In this document: positions 56,267-64,000 of the stretch, piece after piece | Numbering within the stretch: position 1 is the first letter of the stretch | Layout of the letters: every line of letters begins with the position of its first letter | NCBI GenBank assembly: GCA_001910725.1 | Contig: MJGA01000004.1 | Coordinates: 1,736,001 to 1,800,000 of the forward strand | From: Phanerodontia chrysosporium | Taxonomy: Eukaryota; Basidiomycota; Agaricomycetes; Polyporales; Phanerochaetaceae | Length of the DNA: 64,000 nt | Direction: 5' to 3' | Notes under the pieces: model-generated | Database searches by the model: none | Told to the model about the DNA's origin: nothing | What the model saw: only the letters and a program-made list of their open reading frames with translations | Made by a program: the position numbers and the translations under genes

Positions 56267-56693
56267 TGTGGGCGAACGGGAGACAGACGAGCGAGTCAAT
56301 GAACCACGGCCCGACTTTTTCATGTCTCTCGGTGTGCAATTAAATCTCGGTGCTAGCCAGGATCGCCAGAGCAAATTTTCGCATCGGCCTCGATGCCTGC
56401 GCCTGTTCGCGTCTCCTCGAAGGACGTGCCTGTCTGTGCCTGTTCAGTAGTCCGATCAAGTAGGCACCATCAACGGGTGGAGGACTGCTCCGAGCCCCGC
56501 CCTTTAGCCTGGATTCGGATGCGGTTCCTGATGCTCTGGATGTAACCAATACCCTTTATTGCCTTTTATTGCGGCGGCGAGCGAGGAATCTCGATGGACG
56601 GAGCGATAATATTGTTGCAGCCCGTGGAGAGTACAACGAGAACTAGTATACACTTGCTTCAGCAACCATGAAAAACTCGTCAACACACGTGGA
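56267..56693. other. Promoter region of the cysteine-rich gene and OPT 3' end
   Basis: A 427-bp gap between two minus-strand genes. No separate feature seen. Confidence 0.5.
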
Positions 56694-59600
56694 TCAGTTG
56701 TCGGGTAGCGCACATCTGTCTGCTGACAGGTTGAGGTCTCCACAGTGACAATCAGTTTTTGCGTCTCGCACACGTAAAGAAAACAAAGGCACATACCATT
56801 GCCCCACCATTGTGGGAACGAATGTGCGGTACCGGAGGCACCGAATACGGCCTGAAATAAGTCCGATCAGCAAGGGGTCTAGATCCCGTAGAATTAATCA
56901 CTCACGAAGTTGAGAATGAAGCTGATAACCTGGGTGCCGCCGTCGAGGGCAGCAGCGACGATGTAGCTGTCGGGACACATCTGTGAGACACAGGTGGGGG
57001 CGCGCAGTAACGAGACGTCACGCACTTGTACTTCGTGAACCACCTCGGGTACCTGGTCCTGACCCACCATTGCGAGAAGATGCCGATGACCATAGCCGGG
57101 CTTGACAGGAACCGTCAGCATAGTCGCTTAAGCTTAATTGCGCACCGAACTTACTTGACGGAAGTGTTGATGCCGACCGAGAGGTAGCAGGAGTATTGCA
57201 TAATGATCGAGGTGTTGAAGTTCTGGAAGCCAGCCTTCGGCCAGATCTTGTGCTGTTGACAGACAGTCAGCACGATTACAGGCTAATCTGTCAGGGAATC
57301 CACGTACCGCGAAGTAGAACGGGAAGGGCAGGAAGAGACCAATGGCAAGGGAGATGGGAACCATGTGGTAGATGCCCTTGGGGCCGAACATCTGAGGACC
57401 AAGCGCACCCCAAGAGATGGCGTTGGCTGACGAGCGAAGTATCAGTATACGGTACCGTATTTACCAGACCAAAAGCTTACAGTTGTAGGTCTGAGCGTTC
57501 TGGCCGGACCAGAGACGAGTGCCAGAGATGGAGAGCAGAGCTGTACTTTGGTCAGCTTCCGCCAGGGCTACTAAGAAGAATCGACGTACCGTCCCGGTTG
57601 TTGTTGATAATCGACAACATCATGATGTCTGCAGGTCGGGAAATCGTCAGTAGAGCCCATGGACTTATGGCGCGAAACACCGACAGTTGAGGATGGCACC
57701 GACGACAGTTCCCGACATTTGCATGAGGAAGGTCACACGGGGCGCCAGCTTCACGTACTGGCCGAGCTTCAGGTCCTGGAGGAGGGCAATACCCTGGATC
57801 ATGGGGTGCTGGCCGTAGAGAGCACCGTACATGTTCGCGACCGGGTCACCGGGGAGAATGTATGCTGGCATGGAATGAGTATGTCTGGAATTTACTGACG
57901 ACACACGCGATGAGCTCACCAGTGATCATCTGGAAGAAGCCAGTGCCTGACGAGTTGAACTCGTAGAAGCCGATCGTAGCCGCGAGCATGCCGTAGAGCG
58001 TGCAGAAGATGAACGAGATCATGACCAGGACCGTGAGAGTCCACCAAGGCATGCCAGAGTGGCCAGTGTAGTTAGCTGTACTGCGGTTAGATACGAAAAA
58101 CATCGAGAAAGGCTGTGAAACGCACTGGCTTGTGCAATGCCGTACGCGACAAGGAGGACGACGAAGTACCACCAGCGAGGAATGGGCTTGTAAACCTTCA
58201 TCTTCTCGTAGTGCTAGAGATACTCTGTTTTAACCAATATGTACCTCTGCGACATTGAATGCAGTCTTACCGGGTCGTGAACGACAAGAGGCACGCGGTT
58301 CCACGGGTTCATCGAGCGGAAGAAGGGCTTCAGGTCGTCCCAGTGCCAGAGGATGACGTGGGTCAGCACTGCACCCAGCGACAGGTTCGAGGTGATCAGG
58401 TAGAGAGCGTTAGTCGCGGAGAAGTACGCGGGCTACACCGTGAGATAGATCAGTGGTTGTTCACGCAGTACGAGAGACCGTGCTTACACCAAGCTGCTGG
58501 TACTTGACAGGGTCGAACTTGCCGTTGGTGAGGAGTGCGGTCTGGTTGTACTGGGCGCCGGTTTGATCCTGGATAGCGCGTCAGACATGCCAGCCACATG
58601 CATCGACGGATGAACGCACGAAGATCGCCTGGCTCATGAACGGGAACTTCTTCGCATCCCAGAGATTGCCGTAGTAGACGGCGCTCATCAGAATATACGT
58701 GAAGATGATACCAATGTCTTGGTTGATCTGGAGCCAGATGGGGTAGTACAGGCAAGCCGAGCCGATGAGGTTCCAGTCGAAGGACCACGAGAGGAGACCC
58801 ATGCCCTCGTTGTTGCTCGCACCGCCGAAGACATTGCGGAAGACGGTGCTGGTGTTGTTCGCCAGACAGAAGATCGAGACACCAGTCAGAAGCGGGAAGA
58901 TCCCTAAAAATACACATAAGCATCCAGACGTGTCCCGATACAGCGAAGAACTCACACTGCGGAATAATTTCCCACTGAAGATAAGAGAAGGTTAGCATCA
59001 GTCAAATTGTACCGTGACGTGGACGTACACTGTGAATAGGTGATTAGCTTTCAATCTTGTCGCAAAAAAAAGGAAGAACACTCACCAGAACATGACACTG
59101 AAAAAGATCGAAGATGGAAAAGTGGGGATCAGTGGAGGCTCCTGATGCGGTGGCAACGAAGATACTCACGCAAAGACCGTCCAGAAGAGGCGAACACGCT
59201 TCGAGGTCATCTGATTATCGTAATGCAGCGCCTGGAACAGGTTCGCCACGGACACTGAAGAAAGACGTTAGTCTGCAGCCGCGCATCGTGTGTTATGCCG
59301 GGACGTACTGTTGGCAGGCCAGAAGCACTTCGTCGGCTTGACAAGGATGTCCTGCAGGAGGCCAGCGAAGCCGTAGCCGAGCAGCTGAGAGCCAATGAGC
59401 GTGAAGATAGCAATGCCGGGGTTCATCCTGTTGTTGTAGTACACTGCCAAGCCCATGCGTGAGCACGGCGGAGATAACGTTGACAGATATGCTTACAGTC
59501 CTGGACGGAGATGACTTGGATGGCCGTGGCAGAGCCGGCGGCAGTCGATGACATGATGATGATGGCGACGTGCTCCTTGACTGTGGCGCGTAGTCAACAT

Positions 59601-60193
59601 GGTGGCAACGGGTCAGATGCGGATGGTACTCACTGTTGAACGGCCCAGGGTTGAGGAACCTGAAGATACCCTTTGAGGGCAGGCCCGCCGCCATGGCATT
59701 GCCGAACCAGTACGACAGGATGAGCAGGAATAGAGTCGACACTGCAAGAGTCTGCGGCTTGAAGTAGTAGATCTGGGCGAGGACACTAGCACGGGCGGTC
59801 AGAAATGGCGAGCGGGAGCGCAGTAGAGGCTACTCACGCGCCGAAGGCAGAGAAACCAAGACCAAGGAAGAACGTGCGGAAGGTAAGCGACGGCAGCTCA
59901 GGGTCGTCGTGGGTCGACAAGACCTGTGACGAACGGCGTGAGAAACCTGCGGATGCATCATTGTTTTCGGTGCTTACCTTGATGGCGACCTCCCATGCCT
60001 CGCGGACGCGGTACTCGTCCTCAGTGGCCTCGTCGTGCTGGATGCGGTCTTCCATCGCCTCGACCTCCTTCACCATCTCGGCATCGTCGATGTCCTTCCC
60101 CGTCGAGTCGACCGAGATCTTCTCGACGGAGTCGTCGCGCAGCTTCTCATCGAGGTCTGACGCGCTGTGCTTGAGCTCCGTGACGTTGGCCAT
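56694..60193 (-). CDS. OPT-family oligopeptide transporter
   Basis: A proton-coupled plasma-membrane carrier for small peptides. The ATG at 60193 gives MANVTELKHSASDLDEKLRD, then an acidic cytosolic region. Membrane domain segments include PSLTFRTFFLGLGFSAFG, IYYFKPQTLAVSTLF, the family motif NPGPFN KEH, RMNPGIAIFTLIGSQLLGYG, FWPANMSVANLFQALHYDNQ, SFDWNLIGSACLYYPIWLQI, MKVYKPIPRWWYFVVLLVAY, PGDPVANMYGALYGQHPMIQ, SISGTRLWSGQNAQTYNSNA ISWGALGP, KIWPKAGFQNFNTSIIMQYS and AVFGASGTAHSFPQWWGN. Splicing into a last exon gives DLNLSADRCALPDN, TGA at 56694-56696. About 14 introns and about 780 residues with the usual 14-16 helices. Substrate choice (tetra-/pentapeptides or glutathione) is not readable. 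Confidence 0.96.
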
Positions 60194-61672
60194 GGCTGCA
60201 GCAAAGGCGAAGGTGAAGGACCTTGGGAGGCACCGGGTGATGAGCGACCGCCTATATTTATGGGAAGAACCCCATGCTGCCGCTGGACCACATGGACGGT
60301 GGATGGAGCGTCCACAATGGGGAAGGAGATCTCACTCGTTATCATCTTCCCGGCACCCACATTCTGTGGGACCGGCAGATAGAAGGCGATTCGGAGGGCT
60401 TCGCAAGGCACCTCAACCTGCGCTTGAACTCAAACCGAAGGTCTTGCATCGCACCATCTGGTCGGTTGGTACCCAGAGGGCCTTATCGGCGTATAACAAC
60501 CTGAAAACATGTTTTTGATCAGCCATCCATTGAGGCGAAAAACGGGACAAACATGCCTTGTAGACCTCATGCTTCGAAAACTGCCAAGCTATGGGCGCAT
60601 GATGCACTGTTACGACGGATGGAGACCTGGGGTGAACAGCCCGTCATGTCATTGCGACACTTGGTCAGAAGAGCACCAATGATAGCACCCGTATTCCGAA
60701 AGGACCCGCAGTGGGAGAGCACACTGCTCTTCGCATAGCAAGAGTGCGGCCGAGAAGCTGTGCACCTGGGAGCAGAGAACCGCACCTCAATATTGGCATC
60801 TGCAGCGGCAATCCATCTCATCCAGGACGGGCTGCTCGCAAGAGTCGACTTCGTGTGCCTGGCGGCGTCCAGTCGTGTGCACGTCGAACGTTATCCGGCG
60901 TGGCTCGCATGGCAAGTACGGCTCCCAAGGGAACACCGACGGTGATCCGTGCGTGCGGCGAAGATAAGGTCGGGCTAATCTTGGAACCTCGCTGGCGTGC
61001 ACCCATATGACGCAGACGGCAGTGTGCAGCTGGAGACACAACGCTCGCCACCCGAGCATGCCCGCCTGCCGGGCGCCGAGCCGAGGTCAGCTACACCCGT
61101 GCTCGGCGTGCGATGGCCTGTTAGTACGCCATGTGGACACATGATGCAACATCACGGGAAACATACGTGCGAATATTCGTCTCCCCTTCTGCGTGGGGTG
61201 CGAACCGCTGCACTAAAAGGATGGTGGCGAATAGAGGATCGTGGGTGCACGTGGTACGAACGATTGTGGCGTTATGCGCAGCAACGGCGGCCCGCTTGCG
61301 CTCTTTAAGCCACTACTCAAGAGCCAGAGTCTGAAGCATTGAAGGTCGAAGTCTAAGATAAGCGGGCCAAAGATGAAGTGCCGATAACATCCAGCTCTCG
61401 GAAGAAGTGTTCACCCGGTCCGGATGTGGAAGCCTTCGAACGCTGACAAGCAGACAACGCTGCGTTGCATACGACATGCTATGCGGCGTTCCCTCTTCGA
61501 CTAAACGCAAGATGATGTGATGTAAGATACGTAAATCCACCTTGCGTGCCACCCATGAGCAGTGCCTGGCCTGAAGTAAACCAGAAAAACTCACGAGGCT
61601 ATTAGCGTAGACCAGACCAGATTGTCCACAAGTGAACTCGCAGGCATGTCGTCGACTGAAATATCTCATTGA
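60194..61672. other. Intergenic region between OPT and Nudix genes
   Basis: About 1.5 kb. Minus-strand frames at 61313-61669 and plus-strand frames at 60711-61010 and 60997-61308 lack domains and good splice context. I see no RNA gene. Confidence 0.45.
60250..60262 (-). promoter_or_regulatory. TATA-like element of the OPT gene
   Basis: The minus strand reads CATAAATATAGGC about 60 bp upstream of the OPT ATG. Confidence 0.4.
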
Positions 61673-62741
61673 TCAGAGTTTTGCCCCACCCTGAAAGAGG
61701 CTATCCTCTATCTCCGTAAAGACGTCGAAATTCCGCTGCAGCACGACCTCTGACACAACCTTCACCGCCATCTCATTAGTTCGGGATGGCGCAGCACTTG
61801 ACGAGAGTTGTACGCACCCCGCCTTTCTCAAACTTGACCAGCGACCGATGAAGGCGGCCTTTCGCACCCCCGCGGGACTCATCGCCTTCATACGTGAGCA
61901 CCGACCAGCCATCGCGCGCGGCCTCCGGCAGGGGCCGCGGGTTGATGACCATGCGGCCAAAGCTGCCCTGCGATAGCACCCGCACTCTCTCGCGCTGTTC
62001 AGGGGTGCAGGCCTCGCCCTCGAGGATCGCGGCTAGCGTCGTGACGAGATAGAATTGCGGTGGCATTAGCGCAATCTGCTTCGCCGCACACTCGCGCAGC
62101 GCGGCCGCAGGATGCAGGAACCGCGCGGCGATGACCTCCTGCCCGCCGTCAGGAGTGGGAATGCGCTCGACCTTGTTGCCTACGGAGAAACCGGCCGCAG
62201 GGGCGTTGTCGAGGAACGTGACGAAAAACTGCGTCTGAAACCTCCTGTGCGTGGGAGCGCACGTCAAACCTTGGAGAAGCCACAGGAGTAGGCAGTACAT
62301 ACTTGGGTACATTCGGTGGCGTTACCCACTGGGTGAAGGGCAGGAGTGCCTGCCTGTCCAAGGCCAAGCGGTGATGCGCAAGGAAGTCTCGGAAAAGCAG
62401 CTTCTGTGAATGGACCTCCTCCCGCGCTTTGTCCAGTTCCTGGTCACTCGGCCTGTGGCCGTCGGTAGCCTGGGCGAGGAGAAGCCCCGTCTCTTCGAAC
62501 GTTTCTCGGACCGCTGTCTGGACGAGGTCTTCATCTTGCGTCACGTCAAAGTTACCCCCAGGGAAGACCTGTTATCGCTCGTAAGGGGCCCAGGAAGTTA
62601 TGTCAAGAGCAGACTCACGTGCATTCCAGCAAAGGCACTAGATTTGGGGTTCCTGTGAACTAACAAGATCTCGTTGCGTGGGTTCACGACAATGAGACTC
62701 GCCGAAGGCCGTGGCACTGCGGGTGTCTTCTGTGGGGCCAT
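61673..62741 (-). CDS. Nudix hydrolase (NUDT19-like)
   Basis: A hydrolase of nucleoside-diphosphate derivatives; NUDT19-type members act on CoA and acyl-CoA, often in peroxisomes. The ATG at 62741 gives MAPQKTPAVPRPSASLIVVN and LVHRNPKSSAFAGMHVFPGG after splicing. The Nudix box runs from GG to the catalytic helix VRETFEETGLLLAQA (the REx2EExG core is visible). A long insert typical of NUDT19 follows, then LPFTQWVTPPNVPKRRFQTQ FFVTFL and LHPAAALRECAAKQIALMPP QFYLVTTLA. After VKFEKGG an intron with donor GTGCGT, branch-like CTAAT and acceptor CAGAG (about 61815-61748) leads to VVLQRNFDVFTEIEDSLFQG GAKL, TGA at 61673-61675. Without that intron the protein would end at 61776. Confidence 0.85.
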
Positions 62742-63755
62742 TGTCTCTGTCCACCTCCGTCCAATCGTCCAGTGTGGTGCCTCTCTGCCTATCTGCAAGA
62801 CACGGTGAAGTGCTGATGTTGTACGAAGGCGGAGAGTATGTCGTCCGCTCAGCGGCCTGGCATGTGATAGCATCCGGTGTTGCAAGGTGCGCGAAGAGGT
62901 CGAGGGGCTGCTAATGCTGCTAGTTCACAAACAAGAACATCCGGAACTTCTTTCCGACTTGCACTGCACCCCCGCCGCCCCGACTGCAGAAAACACGAGG
63001 GCGATGCGGGGAAATGAACATGTGGGGGAGGTCGATGGCAACAACCGCTCACGCGTCGCTGGGGGCCACGGCGTCTCGCCGCCGGCAGATGCCGGGGTTG
63101 CTACTGAACGCCCGGGGCGCATCAGTGCCTTTCCTGGACCTTCTCCGCTGCCACGCTCGTTGTCTCGGACGGTGCGAGGCACGAGGGCTTTCCTCGAGGC
63201 TGTGCCTAGATTTGCCACCTCGTGCCTTTCATATACTCTGCTTTAGCCCGCGATGGTCGTGCCAAAGCGGCCGGTCGTCGCATTAATTGCGTGGTGCCAC
63301 TCCGCCACCGCGCCCACGTTTTCGCTCGACAAGGACGTTGCTGCGGGTTTGCTCGCTGGCCCGTCGGTCGATAAGCACGTTGCGTCTGATACCTCCCCAT
63401 CGATCAGATGGATCGGACTCCGAACATCATGCTCACATTGTACTGTAGCCCAGGTAGCCCATCTGGACAATACCCTCCGCCGGTACCTCAGGGTCCTGCT
63501 TCTATTGAGTGCATTTTGCCTTCGCTAGGACCCTGGTGTTGTGGCAATTTACTGCCTGCATTTTACCACCTGCTGTCAGCCACAGATCTGATGCGCGGCC
63601 CGACAGCAGATCGCTTTGCCTCGACGCAACGTGTCGTGGCCACATATTCACATCACTCGGCAGGCTCATGAACTCATAAAAGGATGCTCGCCGCTCGGAA
63701 GATTGTAAACAATTCCTCCCAATCTCCTCTCTTCCTGACGCCCCTACTCACCGCC
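62742..63755. other. Intergenic region at the right side
   Basis: About 1 kb between divergent genes, holding both promoters. A plus-strand 119-codon frame (62887-63246) overlaps a minus-strand frame of similar size and shows no domain. Confidence 0.45.
63676..63682 (+). promoter_or_regulatory. TATA-like element before the last gene
   Basis: ATAAAAG lies 80 bp before the ATG at 63756 and is followed by a CT-rich stretch, as in other promoters of this window. Confidence 0.4.
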
Positions 63756-64000
63756 ATGTCTAGCTCTACAGTTTCAACGGCTTCCGAACAACCCACGCCA
63801 CCCAGCCCGGGCAGCTCTCTTCCACGCAGCGCGAAGCCTCTGGCAGGGCTGGGCCGCTCCTGCTCAGCTCCTCTGATTGGCAGCGTCTCTGCTCCGATGC
63901 AGACTCGTCACGTCTGGAAGATTCAACACCACCCCATCACCTTTCTCAGCCCTCGGAAGCAGCAGGGCGCACCTTGTCTACAAAATATAGCAGAAGAAGA
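63756..64000 (+). CDS. Start of an unidentified gene, cut by the window end
   Basis: The ATG at 63756 in the context CCGCC-ATG opens a frame of 81 codons that is still open at base 64000. It reads MSSSTVSTASEQPTPPSPGS and then a Ser/Pro/Arg-rich, probably disordered stretch. The TATA-like element, pyrimidine-rich leader and good ATG context support a real N-terminus. No domain can be seen and the family is unknown. An intron may begin within the shown part. Confidence 0.4.
   Translation, partial: MSSSTVSTASEQPTPPSPGSSLPRSAKPLAGLGRSCSAPLIGSVSAPMQTRHVWKIQHHPITFLSPRKQQGAPCLQNIAEE

Noticed and set aside
61745..61820. Frameshift in the Nudix gene
   Set aside because: A consensus intron (GTGCGT donor, CTAAT branch-like site, CAGAG acceptor) joins the two frames without any base change.
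1..64000. Transposons, CRISPR arrays, tRNA or rRNA genes
   Set aside because: I saw no transposase or reverse-transcriptase motifs, no terminal repeats, no spaced direct repeats and no clear tRNA box B. A tRNAscan-SE and RepeatMasker run would be needed to exclude small ones.

Overview
The window comes from a basidiomycete fungus, most likely a wood-decaying mushroom such as a Polyporales white-rot species. Genes are dense and broken by many 45-70 nt introns, the proteins are fungal/eukaryotic housekeeping types, and there is a secreted CBM1-linked GH6 cellobiohydrolase. The species-level guess is inference; the eukaryotic, intron-rich character is seen directly. I can support 26 protein-coding genes: two run off the window ends and several carry apparent one-base frame breaks. 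I recognised no tRNA, rRNA, CRISPR array or intact transposon.

Layout. 1-8 kb (minus strand): vacuolar PQ-loop transporter (3' end cut off), mitochondrial release factor MRF1, Ure2-like glutathione transferase, MFS sugar transporter. 8.5-12 kb (minus): two tandem diverged copies of a ubiquitin-like-domain CTD/proteasome phosphatase (UBLCP1 type); the downstream copy has lost the UBL domain. 12.2-14.5 kb: divergent pair CSN8 / NECAP. 14.5-16 kb: no assignable gene. 16-20.3 kb: cellobiohydrolase Cel6A, convergent with mitochondrial cysteine desulfurase NFS1. 20.6-27 kb: SR-type RNA-binding protein, tubulin cofactor E, 3-hydroxyisobutyryl-CoA hydrolase. 28.3-36.7 kb (plus): indoleamine 2,3-dioxygenase, RPA1, SNW1/Prp45, TIM54. 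36.9-43.3 kb (minus): the long meiotic helicase gene HFM1/MER3, divergent from CKS1. 44.7-53.8 kb (plus): insulin-degrading-enzyme-like M16 peptidase, class I aminotransferase, arginase. 54-62.7 kb (minus): a secreted cysteine-rich CPL1/priA-like protein, an OPT oligopeptide transporter, a Nudix hydrolase. The window ends in the first exon of an unidentified plus-strand gene.

The genes do not form one pathway. Loose themes are plant-biomass use (Cel6A, sugar transporter), nitrogen and amino-acid metabolism (IDO, HIBCH, aminotransferase, arginase, OPT, M16 peptidase), and genome maintenance or cell cycle (RPA1, HFM1, CKS1, tubulin cofactor E). Several genes sit head to head with 215-290 bp between start codons, suggesting shared promoters.

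Two points deserve attention. First, the tandem phosphatase pair keeps a splicing-restored DxDxT catalytic motif in both copies, one of them across a GC-AG intron, while one copy swapped its UBL domain for an acidic leader. Second, otherwise well-conserved genes share recurrent frame breaks that each look like one missing base, mostly in G/C runs. This suggests homopolymer errors in the assembly rather than a cluster of pseudogenes.
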